NCBI GenBank assembly: GCA_003833135.1
Contig: QZLH01000274.1
Span: 24,893 to 88,892 of the forward strand
Direction of reading: 5' to 3'
DNA: 64,000 bases
Source of the DNA: Oehlia diaphana
Taxonomy: Eukaryota; Glomeromycota; Glomeromycetes; Glomerales; Glomeraceae
The notes under the pieces are model-generated. The model was not told the origin of the DNA and searched no databases. It saw only the letters and a program-made list of their open reading frames with translations. Positions 22,122 to 34,262 of the stretch are shown piece after piece; position 1 is the first letter of the stretch, and every line of letters begins with the position of its first letter. Made by a program: the position numbers and the translations under genes.

Positions 22122-25100
22122 CAAAAAAAAAGGTTCTTTCTTTTTCAATTTAACCATAAAAAAAATAATAATGAGAGATGCCAAGATTATACTATATTAC
22201 TAATCTAAAAATGTGATACGAATGGGTGAATCGGAGTTCAGAATTTTTAAAATTTTTGCGAAACATAAATAAAGTAAATAAATATTCGCAATTTAAAGTC
22301 AGATATACATTATTATTTTATTTAGGATTTTAAATTTAACACATACAGTATATCTCGACGCCCTTTATTTATATTCAGTAGGAATTTTATATTATACATT
22401 CGGAAATCGGAATGCTCTGAATTTTTTATAAAAAAAAAAAAAAAATTTTTAGTTTAATTGATGCAAATTACCATAAATCTTTTTACCATAATATCGTTAC
22501 TATAAATGAAAAGAAAAAAATGAAAAGCTTTAAAGTTATTTAGCCCATCCATTTTATAGATTGTTAAGAATAGGTTTATTCTAAAAGCATTGTCAACATA
22601 ATGAACCTTAAAAACTTTTTCCCACTTGATTGCGATTTTGTGATAGTGTACGAGACACAAGTTTGTTGAACGATGGTATTTACAATCATTATTATTTTTG
22701 GACAACAAATTATTACATATATTGTTTTTACTGACATGGAGCGTCACTGCATTAATCATCATGTTGTTTAATAGTTGTATTTATTTATTTATTATGCAGA
22801 ATTGTGACGGTTAATTCACAAATTGTATTTATGTGTGTGAATTTTTATTATAAATACTAGATCGCTTTTTGATTCTAGCCATCACAAGTCATCAAATAAG
22901 GTTGATCACACAATATAAATTGTAAAGTAAAAAAAAATTCACCTTTTTCAAATGGAAAAAAATAATATAAAATATCAACCATACCGTATATTCGAATTTG
23001 GGTAAGAGGCGTCATCGTATGATTTACGTAATTCCGATTTCAGCCAAAAAAGATTATCTTAAGATTTGATAAAATCATATGACCACGTTAAAAGACCTAT
23101 CTAGACTAAGTTGGAATATTTACGACCTTCGGTTGAAAGAAAATATCGTTTTGCGATTCGTAATTTCGTTCAACATCGGGATTTATCGCATGCAGATCAC
23201 GTGAATAAAGACAGAGAAAATATTTTGCTTACTGTATTTGTTTATTTCTTTCACTCGTTCGATGGAATAATTACAAAAATAAGATAACAACATTCAAGGT
23301 TTTGTCAATGAAGAACGTTTACTAACCAAATATGAGCTTACGCCTCTCAGAAGATAAAAGTTAACTGTTACGGTAAATCACGATAATTTATTTACAATTG
23401 TATTTGATATACTGTATAATAATCTTCCATGTTTTTTTTTTATTTCATGTTATTTCCGTAAATTTAGCATATTCACGGAATTTATAGCCTCAAAACATGA
23501 AACTTTCCGTAAATATATCATTTTTACGAAGTTATTACAGAAACTACAGATAAAATTTTTTTACAGGGAATGTCCGTTTGTAGCAGGTTGGACCAATATT
23601 CTTTAATAATTTTAAACTTTTAAACAAAGAAATTTATAACATTTACTGTATTTAAAATAACTAGAGGATTCGGGAAGATTCGGCAAAGATTTGCAAAATG
23701 AAATATTTACATCATAAGTAACACAATAAACAAGCGTTTGCTTTAATAATATAAATACAATATTAAAATAATAATAATTGTTTAAATTGTTTATATTTTA
23801 TTAATATTTTTATTTCGATTTTTTTTTCCATTGTCATTTATATGAAATTTTATGTCAGTATTTAATCAATAAAATGGTTTCTTTAATTGTATCGAAATTA
23901 TTTGTTATTTAAATTAATTATCCATTATCATTATTGTAGCCTATACGAACACAAATAAATCGATATTACTCCACAATAATGCTTGGTCACATTTTGATTA
24001 TTACAAGATCTTCGGATTAATTGTACAACATTTTTTTCCCACGGTCTGAAAATTTAAAAATTATAAAAAACTTTATTACTCTTTGGAAGAAAGAACATAA
24101 TGTGCGAAATATTGTAAAAATTTTGAATATTCTAAAATAATTATTTATGATACGATAGAGAATTATCCCTGTAAAAAATCTAATCCGTGTTTTATCTTTC
24201 CATGTTTTTTCCGTGAATGTATCATTTTCACAAATATTCAGATAAAAATTTTTCATAGAGTATATGAATATTTCGAAGGTCAGTAATTTACCAAAGTTAA
24301 CAGAAAGAACGTTAGAAAAATTATTAATGGCCGTCAATAGTCTTTTAATGAAATTACGTCAAAGTTAACCATGCTCCAGATCTAATTTGAGATATCGTAC
24401 TACAGCTTCCTGCAAGTTTCGGGTCATGTATCCAAAGTATTAAATTTCATTACTGCGGTACGTGTAATATTTTATTTGTGTTAATAAAATTACGTCACAA
24501 TAACCTTAATTCATGATAAGTCACTTAGGTAATATCAACGATTAATGCTAGAAAGTATTAATTATAATTTTATTTAATAAATTTACGCAATTTTTTACAA
24601 TAATAACTCCGATGTTGTAAAAACGAAAATCACGTGATCAACGCGTAAAATTAAGTTTTGCCGATTTGAGAATACTTAAACTTATACATAGGACGTGCCA
24701 TCCGCTTGCACCAATTTTTTTGTATTTCTTTCCACTTTGTTCTGTTGTCTACTTGGCAGCGATTGTTTAAGTTTTTTTCGATGAATTCTAATAAATTAGC
24801 TTCCTCATTTCATGAGTTCCTGCTCGACGCCGCGACAGTTTCTCATTGATTCATAAAATAAAAATGTAATTATAATTTTAATTTTTAATGGTATTCTCAA
24901 TAAACAAAAGCATTTTTTTTTTTTTTTTTTTATGGAAACACGTGATAACCGATCTAAATAATAATTCTACGCAGAGGCGTTGCAACGCACCCCCTTTTTT
25001 GGAAATTATTATATGTAAATTTGTCTGATCACGTTATATCATAAATTTCGCTTTTTTGAATAAAACGCAGTGAAACCTTATGTGCTTATTATAGAACTTT

Positions 25101-25537
25101 TAAAGTACACGCGCTATGCATATTTTTGCCTGTTCCACAACTTTTCTTATAAGACTAAAAAGGGTTTAAATACTAATTTTAACCTTTTAATACATATAAC
25201 ATAATATAAATAATATGTACCTGCGTATAAATTTAAAGCCAACGGGTTAATAGGACACGGTAAAGCCCGATTTTTGACATCCCTATTGACCAAATCGGTT
25301 CGGTCGCAACTAAATAAAATCCGAATTTTTATGAATTTTGATTAAAATTCATACAATTGTCAAATTTAATCATTATAAGCCTTTTGTTTCTCTTTGTTCG
25401 ATTCATAAATGGTGAAACAAAGTAAAATTTCAACTGCACGTGGAATTTTCATGACTAATAATAATAGTAATTTGTTGAATTGTATGATTTGTACAATAGC
25501 CAAAATTCATAATGACCTCTAACTTCAATTTCTACAC
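22122..25537. other. Intergenic part of duplicated segment
   Basis: No supported gene. Two related MITE remnants are visible. One ends ACAGATAAAATTTTTTTACAGGG at about 23537-23570. The other starts CCCTGTAAAAAATCTAATCCG at about 24165. A fuller relative is at 33518-33701. The frame at 22454-22762 is unsupported, since its counterpart in the second copy is not kept open. Confidence 0.45.
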
Positions 25538-25568
25538 GTGACATTATTATATATTTATATTATATAAA
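25538..25568 (+). promoter_or_regulatory. Type II promoter (GTGACATTATT plus TATATAAAG)
   Basis: GTGACATTATT at 25538-25548 and TATATAAAG from 25561 have the same 23-bp offset as at 10458/10481. The ATG follows at 25631. The region upstream also aligns with that before 34386. Confidence 0.6.
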
Positions 25569-25630
25569 GTGCGATGGAAATTTTTAAAAAATAATTTACA
25601 CATCTCTTTGGGATTACTTAAGAGACCACA

Positions 25631-25972
25631 ATGAACGATACGAATACTCCAGTCACATATAACGTTACAACTTCCGATATTCCTTCTGATCAGTATTATC
25701 AGCAACCTATACACAATATCTCTCCTGATCAGAATCATCATAGCCACCAGCAATATAATAATAATCAAGAATCCACTTCCAATAATTATCAGCAATCCAC
25801 ATCCGATAACGTTTCTTCTCCAAAATTTCAACCGAATACTATCTTTCAAAGCAATGCTATATGTTATCAGAACATTGTTTTTTCCAATGATGCAAAAAAT
25901 AATTCTGTACTTATGCAATTTTGTTCTTGTTCCCCTTTGACAAATAACTCACAAGCTCGATCTCAACAATAA
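25631..25972 (+). CDS. Asn/Gln/Ser-rich low-complexity protein, type II (intact copy)
   Basis: 113 codons from ATG 25631, the only type II member open to the family stop. Beginning MNDTNTPVTYNVTTSDIPSD, it has a middle of HQQYNNNQ, SNNYQQSTS and DNVSSPKF. It ends KNNSVLMQFCSC and NNSQARSQQ. No signal peptide or membrane helix. The Asn/Gln/Ser/Tyr richness is prion-like or disordered. Paralogues at 10606 (frameshift) and 34386 (stops and a transposon) preserve the same blocks, including the Cys-containing tail. The 3' flank (TTCTTGAATTAAATCATAA) is also shared with the 34386 copy. Its promoter is conserved among type II copies. Function unknown. It may simply be the youngest survivor rather than a selected gene. 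Confidence 0.6.
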   Translation: MNDTNTPVTYNVTTSDIPSDQYYQQPIHNISPDQNHHSHQQYNNNQESTSNNYQQSTSDNVSSPKFQPNTIFQSNAICYQNIVFSNDAKNNSVLMQFCSCSPLTNNSQARSQQ

Positions 25973-27060
25973 ATTCTTGAATTAAATCATAATAACTTTC
26001 GTGTTTAACATGTATCTACATGCAATCTACTTCTAGTATTATATTTTTTATATTTTTTATATTTATCTCGTATGTTTATTTACTTTCATCATATTTTCGT
26101 AATAATGATAATATACTTCTAAAGTTGCGGTTGTATTTATTTTTGAAACCTGCGCAATGTCATAACACGTTACAGCATTGTATAATGCTGCAGTAGTAGA
26201 ACCAATGTATCTTATTTTGACTTATTATATGAATTATAAAGTGAATAAAATTTAAACCATATGGTTACTTTGCGTTAAATGCTAAATCTGAAAGGTTTCA
26301 TAAGTTCAATTGCCCAAAATTATGTTTATAATACCAAAAATCACCTGATAAGTTGAATAAACATCTACATTCACGAAACTTAAATTATTCAACAAAAAAG
26401 TAGAAGCAAAAAAACCCATTCCACTAATAAAAGACCCATTTTTCACCTGCATAGTAATTTTATACAGTCACGATAGCTATGAAGAAGTATTTTAGAACTT
26501 AATGAATATTGTTTGAAATTTTTTTTTTTTTTTTTATAATAATTTTATAAATTTATCTATTTTTTATATTTTTCAAGTCATATAAACTAATTCACATTTA
26601 TTTTATTGTACACATTATAGGAATACTTTTAATTACTTAAAGAAGTATTTATTAGCAAAACCAAATAAAGATTTTTTTAATGTTCGTCCCCAATCTTACT
26701 ACGCCTTATGTAATAATGCTTTGTGCATACACGTTGATTATAGGGTAATTAAATCCGCCGATATGTCTTTTTTCGATATTATAATATGAATATGGAATTT
26801 TGTTCAATATGTTTTTGGTTTCTAAATAGAAAGTTTTGTTATTTACCGCAGAAATCATTTATACGGAGCGCACGGAGTGCATAAATGTTGATCTCATTTA
26901 TAGTATTTATTGATCACAAATATTTACGGCGATTAAAATATTAGCTAATAATATATGTCACTACCCTTATTTTTTTATTATAAAAATTACTAAATTAAGT
27001 AAAACCTGTGTTAGTCCTTGTATCTGTCACATCTACTTTATTTTTATTGTAATACCTTAA
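25973..27060. other. AT-rich intergenic region
   Basis: No gene seen. It has poly-T at about 26520 and TATACT-type words. Confidence 0.4.
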
Positions 27061-27610
27061 CTTTTGATTATAGATGAGACTAAAAAAGGTTAATAATAAT
27101 TCCTTTGATTCAATTTGTAAAATTTATTTTGATTATTTTTCAAGAAACGCTATTGATGGAATAGAAGACAATTTAGGGAAATTGAAAAAAGTGAATTAGA
27201 GGATAGTGGAAGTGGTAGCTATAATGGTTAGAACTTAGAATTCTCACATTCAAACCGTACTATTCTGGGAATTTATTTTAAATGTGAGTTATCAAAATGA
27301 AATTAATAACTACTAATTATTTTTATATTATTGAAACTAACCCTACTAATTAATATTTCTTTTTGTTGATTTTCCAACGTTAAATTTTATAGAAGTTATT
27401 TTTTTTATAGGCAAATGATGAAGGAATTAATGCAAATCTTTGGTGACAGTGTACCTAAAATCGAACTCATCCACAACCAGCTCTAACATTTTACCAGCTT
27501 CATTGCATATTGGAATGTTGCACGATCTTTATATTCAATATTATTAAGCATTAAATCTTGTTTGACAAAGTGTAAGTATCGCCGATACATATATTTCAAT
27601 ATTTTATTAC
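27061..27610 (+). pseudogene. Relic of an unrecognised gene family (relative of 48998-49760)
   Basis: Broken frames read ELEDSGSGSYNG, then NLEFSHSNRTILGIYF. After an intron-like AT stretch ending TATAG comes TSFIAYWNVARSLYS, which parallels TADWNNTRSLYSIAG near 49600. The second segmental copy (36750-37185) carries the same blocks more decayed. No conserved domain recognised. Confidence 0.45.
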
Positions 27611-28105
27611 ATCGTTAAATCAAAATATAAAAAAGTGAATTTACCGAATGTAATAAAAGAAGGAAACCTTTAGATGAAAGTCATCAGATTTGTCACGTTT
27701 GTTACAAAGAAAAGATGACATATAAGTACTCAAGTGGAGACGATTTTAACAAGCTAATCTTGTAAATCGTAATGGAAAAATGGAATATGTCCTTTTTGAA
27801 CAATTCATAGAAATAGAATTTATTGCTAAAGGAGGTTTTAGTAAAATTTATAAAGGTACTTGGACTGATAGCCCGGTTGATAATTATAGCAGAAAATATT
27901 CTCGCGTCCAAAAGTTCTAAAAACATTACATTTAAGGAGCTGAGCGAGGTACATCATAGTATATTAATTTAATTATCATAAACGGGATAAATGAATTAGT
28001 AAGCTCTATTCATTTTAGCTCAAGGTATTTTATGGCTTTTCTTCAGAATCTTTTAAAAAAAATGATATCTAATATTTTGGAATTGATATGATTATCATGC
28101 CATAT

Positions 28106-28243
28106 TACCGTACCATTCCGAAATTAAACAACCATTTCTTGAACTTAAGTCCGGCCAAAGTAGTCATAATTCTGGTCAAAATCGCCATAATGCAGGCCAG
28201 GGTTGCTTATTCCGGGGTTGTTTAATTTCGGAATGGTACGGTA
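28106..28243. mobile_element. 138-bp MITE with 26-bp perfect TIRs and TA flanks
   Basis: TA then CCGTACCATTCCGAAATTAA and ACAACC at the left is the exact complement of the right end, which also abuts TA. The inner GGCCAAAGTAGTCATAATTCTGG words link it to the GGCCAGAATTAT repeats elsewhere. The perfect ends imply a fairly recent insertion into the dead kinase gene. A Tc1/mariner-type TA target is inferred. Confidence 0.85.
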
Positions 28244-28672
28244 TGATTCAGGTGATTTGATACATTGATACATTACATCAACTATAAAATTAACTGGGGG
28301 TACATAGCACGATTAGCACGTGGACTTGAACAAATGCATATTATTCACAGGTACACTAAAATTTAAAAAAGTTTCTTTTCATTATTGCGATACAATACAA
28401 TATTTCAATGTTAAAAGAGCTTGTAAAAAATTCACATCGTTTTGTCACTTTTATTATGATTCCGATTTTAAAAATAATTAAAATAATCAAGTCTTTTTAA
28501 AATAAAGGCAAACCATTCATGCATTTATATTAAGTTCATTTAAAGTGATATTTAGTTTGCAAAATTTTATATCACATCTTTTGTTATGCAAGTCACATAT
28601 ACTGTATATACAGTATAATATATTTTCACTAAATTCACCATTGTTTCTACGATTCCTTAGTCCTTAGAAATA

Positions 28673-29069
28673 ATGCCAAAGATTGTATCAAGTTCGACAG
28701 TCTCTTCTCCAGAACAACTTGTTGCAAATCCCAAACATCATCTTCACGTTTATTATTGCTTGTATAGTGAATTTATATTATAGTGGTTATAGAAGCACGT
28801 TTAGAAAGATTGCCGTGATGACAGGGCTTATATTATTTCTAGTGGAAAGAGGGTTTATAAGTTAAATGCGATTGAAGCGCCAAATCCAATTATTCTAAAA
28901 ATCTGATGGATATGAAAAGCAATATAGATTACATTGTCCAAGATGTAATTTATTTTTGGTATATGAAGTAACAGAGAAGCGCAAGTCAGGACCTTATACC
29001 TATATTGTCAAAGGTAGTTTAACGGAAATCAGAGGCGTTGTTCCACATGATGCTATTTCCGAAGAATAG
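28673..29069 (+). pseudogene. STEEP1-like (CXorf56/UPF0428) pseudocopy
   Basis: The start MPKIVSSSTVSSPEQ, then HHLHVYYCLYSEFIL, matches the N terminus typical of STEEP1/UPF0428 proteins (MPK-VS-S, LHVYYCL). A stop and frameshift follow. A second frame reads AYIISSGKRVYKLNAIEAPN, and a third DGYEKQYRLHCPRCNLFLVY then GPYTYIVKGSL and the stop TAG at 29067-29069. CPRC is the zinc-ribbon Cys pair; the partner CG after YYCL is lost. No intron interrupts the copy, which suggests retroposition, though no poly-A tail is obvious. In animals the family is linked to STING trafficking; its fungal role is unclear. Dead copy. Confidence 0.75.
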
Positions 29070-29189
29070 ATTAATTAATAATAAAAACAATAAATTATAA
29101 TAAATTCGGTTTTTTGCAAAAACTGACAAAAAAAACCCCCTTAATCTCTCTTATTATAGCATTAAAAATCAAACAATTATACCTTTTTC

Positions 29190-30262
29190 ATAATAATCAG
29201 TACTTGTTCCAAGCGACCAAAGTAATAATACACTTTCATCAGATCATACCACTATTTCTCCTTTAACAAATATTAATTTAAATTACTCATCACCTTATTA
29301 TATTAACAATTTACTTATAGGATGTAACGATACAGTACATCGTTTAACTAATTTAGCACAAATTTTTATTTCTCAAAATTCTTTTGATTGTTTTACGGCT
29401 CACTTGTTAAAAAACAAACTACGAACGATAATACTTAAATAGTTAAATGGGTTTTGCTTGGATCAAAGTTTCATCTATTACTTTTCAAGGATCGACTACA
29501 TTCAACCCTTCCTCCACGAAAGTTGAAATTTATTCTATACTTACAGCAATCTTAGTTTGCCTGTTACATTTGACTATCACATTCAACACAGGCTCTCAGA
29601 ACGTTATCGACACTTACCACAAAATTACCAACAAATTATTATCGACCAAACATTTATTCAAAATTAATAATCACAACGCCTAAAGGTTCACTAGATGATA
29701 TTTGCAATGACAAAAAGAGGAGAATATCTTACTCAAACACTACCCACTGTTGTATCCCCACAGTGGCATTCCGGGCACATAATATTACTAAACGCCATAT
29801 ACGTCATTACAAACACAAGCACCGCTCATCAAAAAATGAAAGGAATGTCTCTAATAATAACAATCATACAAAAACACCTGACACTGCAACAACTAATGTC
29901 CAATGCGCCTATATCCCATGTTACCTCTGACATGTACGCAGCAAGACGTGGCGATACCGTTGTGGATGGTTTTAATTACCTCAAACTACCTCCACTCGGG
30001 CGGGTAGTGGTCATCTTGTTTACATTATAATACTCATATAGATTTTATAATTATAATAGATTTTTTTTATTTAGTGTAATTTTCTTATACTTTGTATCAT
30101 AACGCTGGTCATGCCATTAGGCAGGACGACTCTCGCAAGGGTTGGGTTTATACTGTAGTATCGGGGTAGTGTAATTAGTAGCTTCTTTTGTAAGGGCTTG
30201 CTCCCAGATTCGTATGGTTCCCGTCGTTGTCTCTATTTTAAAAATAAAAATAAAAATAAATT
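29190..30262 (+). mobile_element. LINE-like retroelement fragment with RNase H
   Basis: The broken frame from about 29195 includes GCNDTVHRLTNLAQIFIS. Another frame from 29447 has the RNase H hallmark MGFAWIKVSS, then PSSTKVEIYSILTAILVC (the catalytic Glu region) and TGSQNVIDTYHKITNK, where family members normally have an Asp (TDSQN). A further frame (29700-30030) continues with Cys/His- and basic-rich sequence. The 3' end is a (AAAAAT)n tail at about 30238-30262, typical of non-LTR elements. Reverse transcriptase is missing (5' truncated). Inactive, lying inside the kinase pseudogene. Confidence 0.7.
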
Positions 30263-31151
30263 TTCACAGTATAGTGGAAAAATAGCAAACACAATAAATT
30301 TTTTAGTCAAGAAATACTAATAAGTGATCTTGATATAAATAAATCTGCAACTGAATCTGGAGATGATAATGAGAATCATGGTATTATTCCTTATATGGCT
30401 CCAGAGATTTTTCAAAGACAAAAATATAATAAAGCTTCAAATATATATAGTTTTGGAATGATTATGTGGGAGTTAATGACAGGTAGAAGTCCTTTTTGGG
30501 ATTGAAATCATGATACAGAACTTATTATTAATATTCGTGATGGAATGCACCTAAAGGTTATATTGAATTAATGAGAAAATGCTGTCATATATGTCCCACC
30601 ATTTTGTACGACCTATGGATGCCCAAGTAAAAGACCGCAGGCCAATATATATGATAGAATTGATAACAATATATTGGGAGGAAAGGCGTAATAGAATTAA
30701 CAATCCAAATTAAATTATAAAATCATCGAATATTGAAACTGCAAATAATCCAGGTATAAGAGTAGAACTTTAAGCACCATATTAATTCTGTAATTTAGAA
30801 AATTAAAAAGAAGGTTTGAGGATGATTTGATTGAAGGTAATAATGATTATGGTATGATATTTGTTTACTAATTAGAAAAATATATTTAGGTCCAAGTATT
30901 AAGGGAGAAAATTTGTGTGGATTAACTTTAAATTTCATTTGAAATCAAACCTTCAATAAATTTTGAATTCTTGTCGTAATTTTTCACGAAGAAAAAGTGA
31001 AATAACTTCTTTCAAAAAAAGTTCTTCGTTAGTGTTAGGGGACTGCCTAAGGGGTTAAGACCATGATGATGTTACACATCTTCCATTTTTAGACACTTGT
31101 AGTTAATATAATTCTAGCCAGAATTATGTTTTAATTTTACATTTCCTAAAA

Positions 31152-31917
31152 NNNNNNNNNNNNNNNNNNNNNNNNNNNNNNNNNNNNNNNNNNNNNNNNN
31201 NNNNNNNNNNNNNNNNNNNNNNNNNNNNNNNNNNNNNNNNNNNNNNNNNNNNNNNNNNNNNNNNNNNNNNNNNNNNNNNNNNNNNNNNNNNNNNNNNNNN
31301 NNNNNNNNNNNNNNNNNNNNNNNNNNNNNNNNNNNNNNNNNNNNNNNNNNNNNNNNNNNNNNNNNNNNNNNNNNNNNNNNNNNNNNNNNNNNNNNNNNNN
31401 NNNNNNNNNNNNNNNNNNNNNNNNNNNNNNNNNNNNNNNNNNNNNNNNNNNNNNNNNNNNNNNNNNNNNNNNNNNNNNNNNNNNNNNNNNNNNNNNNNNN
31501 NNNNNNNNNNNNNNNNNNNNNNNNNNNNNNNNNNNNNNNNNNNNNNNNNNNNNNNNNNNNNNNNNNNNNNNNNNNNNNNNNNNNNNNNNNNNNNNNNNNN
31601 NNNNNNNNNNNNNNNNNNNNNNNNNNNNNNNNNNNNNNNNNNNNNNNNNNNNNNNNNNNNNNNNNNNNNNNNNNNNNNNNNNNNNNNNNNNNNNNNNNNN
31701 NNNNNNNNNNNNNNNNNNNNNNNNNNNNNNNNNNNNNNNNNNNNNNNNNNNNNNNNNNNNNNNNNNNNNNNNNNNNNNNNNNNNNNNNNNNNNNNNNNNN
31801 NNNNNNNNNNNNNNNNNNNNNNNNNNNNNNNNNNNNNNNNNNNNNNNNNNNNNNNNNNNNNNNNNNNNNNNNNNNNNNNNNNNNNNNNNNNNNNNNNNNN
31901 NNNNNNNNNNNNNNNNN
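31152..31917. other. Assembly gap (766 N)
   Basis: A run of N. The proline-rich frame across it is an artefact of the adjoining G run. Confidence 0.99.

Positions 31918-31950
<33 letters not shown>
31918..31950. repeat. G homopolymer (33 G) at gap edge
   Basis: 33 consecutive G directly follow the N run in otherwise AT-rich DNA. It is either a real G tract that stopped sequencing or a basecalling artefact. Confidence 0.8.
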
Positions 31951-31951
<1 letters not shown>

Positions 31952-33517
31952 CAAAATCCTAAAATTTAAATTACGTCATTTCTGGCCATCCCCTTAGTTA
32001 TGTGTTTGTATCTTTCATCAGCTAATATAAATATAGGAAAACCGATTTCCCAGATTGATTTGTTGGATCAAATTGACAGAGTTCAGAATGTTTGTAAAAT
32101 TCGGAATTTTAAAAAATAAAGTCATGATTATTTTACCTAATATTTCAAATTTTTACTAATTTTTAATTCTTAAAAAAATTACTATATTTGAATTATCGCT
32201 CTGATTTAATAAATATTTTATTTAGTTTTTTACTTCAAGTGATCATCACCGTTGGCCAGAATTATCAATTTATTACCGGCACTATATTTTTAATGCTGGT
32301 CGATCGTCATAATTTCAGTCACCGGTGATCATCACCCCGGATGATACTGTATTCATATATTTATACAAAAGATGTTTACCAACAAACAAATTCTACCTAA
32401 CAATTAAGAATGCTTTCATTCTTTTAAAAAATATTTGTATAAGGCATAAGTTATTGTTAGCATTGATATGGACTATTTTATTTTTGGTAGACAAATTATT
32501 TACATGTGATATTGTTTTACTAATCAATGCAAAAATTTCACTGCGCTAATCATATTTAATAATTTTATTTATTATTAGACAATTAATTCTCAATCTGCAT
32601 TGTTTTACGTGAATTTCATTAGATCGCTTTTGAACATATAATCTTATCACATATAAATGATCACTGAATTAATTGATGGACACAATATACATTTTGTTTT
32701 GTGTTTATTTCATTCATAATGAAAAAAAAATCTTCAAATGGAAAAAAAAATGACCACATCAACCCCATACCGCATATTCGCATTTCGCCGAATATCTGCC
32801 AAAAACCGACTTTCAAGTTAGCCAAAAAAGAATTTTAATAGAGGGTAAAAATTATATATGGCTATGTTGAATGAAGAACCCTATTTGAATATTTGCAGAG
32901 GGACTGCATATCACGTGATTTGACAAAAATAATTGGAGAAAATATAAGTACTAATTGATTGCTTATTTGTTTATTTTTTCACTTATTCGATAAAATAATC
33001 AACAAAGAATAATAGTTAGTACATTTAAAGTTTTGTCAATAAGAATGTTTTAATATCAACAAAAGAAGAATTTACACCTTTCAGATAATTATAATAATTA
33101 TTTGCAGTCGCATTGATATATAATAATATCCCTTTGTAAAATATTTTTTACTTTAATTAATTAGCAGATTGTGACATTGATAATTTAAACTTTTAAACTG
33201 TGCAACAAAGGAAATGTATGAAGTACATTAGTTACACAAAATGTTACATAAGTACATAAGTATATTACATAAGTGAAGTTATAAAAAAATGTGTTTATTA
33301 CGTCTTACAAATCTACTTTGATACTTTTTTATTAGGAATGTTCTTTTTAAAAAAATGAATTTTTCTAAATTAAAAAGATGATTTTATCAAACTATCCTGC
33401 CATCCAGTGATGAACATATTGGCTATACTAATTTTCGTCCCTAGTTCCATTGGTTTGGCTGGTGAACCGGGTCCGATTGATCAACATCTGGAATTTTTGA
33501 TTTGTAATCATTTGTAA

Positions 33518-33701
33518 CCTTGTAAAAAAAGCTAATCCGTTTTTTATATTCCATTTTTTTTCCGTAATAGGTCCATATTTCCGGAATTAATAACCTTATA
33601 TCACGGAATTTTTTCGAATTATTACATTTTCCGTGAATGGATCTGTGAAAGGTCCATTTTTACAGAGTTTATGGAAATAACGGATAAAATTTTATAGGAT
33701 A
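33518..33701. repeat. CCTTGTAAAAAAA-type MITE
   Basis: The left end CTTGTAAAAAAAGCTAATCC is mirrored by GGATAAAATTTTATAGG. Internal TTTTTTCCGTAA, CACGGAA and TTCCGTGAATGG words form inverted pairs. Relatives occur at about 23537-23570 and 24165-24260. Confidence 0.6.
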
Positions 33702-34237
33702 CCCATATCTTCTGCCATCATTACCTGGGCGAAAATTAGTATAGCCGAAAGTATTTCATTAGAATCGTTTTAACAAAGACAAGCCGAATGACGGTTGTCC
33801 CACATCTCTAGTTTCGGCACAGTGACATGAAATGTAAATGCTAAATGGCTAAATAACTCGCACCTATTTTTTTTAATGATTGTGTTATTTTATCATTACG
33901 ATTATGAGCCCAAATTTTATCCCAAATTTTATCCCAAATCGGAATTTTCAATAGAATGCCACAAATTCCAAATTTGTCATTGCAGATATTGCAGATTACA
34001 CCAAACCCCTACGGTCATTCAACTCGAATATACATATATATACATATTAAAAAAAAATGCCAAATTGGTCGGCTACAGCCAAATGACATAGTTTGATGAC
34101 ACAGAAACCAGCCAGTTATAAATATTGTTGAATTGTGTGATTATACAATTAGCTATGACTTTATGATTATGTGGAACGACTGGAACGTGCGAATTTGATT
34201 CAAAATGGAAATTCAAAAATGACTTCCGATTTTGCAT

Positions 34238-34262
34238 GTGACACTTTATTATATTTATATAA
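34238..34262 (+). promoter_or_regulatory. Type II promoter of the interrupted copy
   Basis: GTGACACTTTATT (34238-34250) and TTTATATAAG (about 34255-34262) precede the ATG by about 125 bp, repeating the arrangement at 10458 and 25538. Confidence 0.55.

Larger units (their letters stand above)
21582..27610. repeat. Segmental duplication, copy A
   Basis: It matches 30933-37190 in order and orientation. Matching parts are the family X gene (minus), the 22454-22950 block (ATTAAT-CAT words and AGATCGCTTTT), the 22950-23330 block (GCCAAAAAAGA, TTTTGTCAATAAGAA type words), the type II Asn/Gln gene (plus) and the 27061-27610 block. Divergence is considerable and broken by later insertions. The spacing offset is 8.8-9.9 kb. 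Confidence 0.7.
27660..30720 (+). pseudogene. Decayed TKL-like protein kinase gene split by insertions
   Basis: The 5' part reads ESHQICHVCYKEK (a CxxC prefix) and then GKMEYVLFEQFIEIEFIAKG with GFSKIYKGTW, a kinase glycine loop. A frameshift leads to NITFKELSE and a splice-like GTAC. IARLARGLEQMHIIHR (about 28309-28351) is the catalytic-loop region. The C lobe resumes at about 30305: ISDLDINKSATESGD, then GIIPYMAPEIFQ, YNKASNIYSFGMIMWELMTG and RSPFWD before a TGA. IELMRKC and PSKRPQ follow in shifted frames. In this kinase type the catalytic Asp follows directly after HR, and that codon and the DFG region are lost or displaced. The body is interrupted by a MITE (28106-28243), a STEEP1-like copy and a LINE fragment. 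Non-functional. Confidence 0.8.
31036..31996. mobile_element. hAT-like element with unassembled interior
   Basis: The left end TAGGGGACTGCC and right end GGCCATCCCCTTA form diverged inverted termini. The flanks GTTAGTGT (31028-31035) and GTTATGTGT (31997-32005) resemble an 8-bp target duplication with one indel. The insertion sits precisely inside the family X relic. Most of the interior is the N run plus a G homopolymer. Confidence 0.55.
30933..32105 (-). pseudogene. Family X relic, copy B, split by a hAT-like element
   Basis: Plus-strand 30933-31034 matches 21695-21805 (antisense of the KFIEGLISNE block and its upstream). 31997-32105 resumes exactly where copy A continues (CTAATATAAATATAGGAA, CAGATTGATTTG). 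The intervening DNA is an insertion. Frames are broken by indels. Confidence 0.65.

Noticed and set aside
22454..22762. 102-residue frame on the minus strand
   Set aside because: The duplicated counterpart near 32340 does not preserve it and no motif is visible.
27205..27275. tRNA-like or SINE-like A and B boxes (TAGCTATAATGG ... ATTCAAACC)
   Set aside because: No folding acceptor stem; the stretch is better explained as a decayed coding block (NLEFSHSNRTILG) shared with 36750.
31124..31954. Proline-rich 276-residue frame
   Set aside because: Proline codons come from the G homopolymer and the rest is N.
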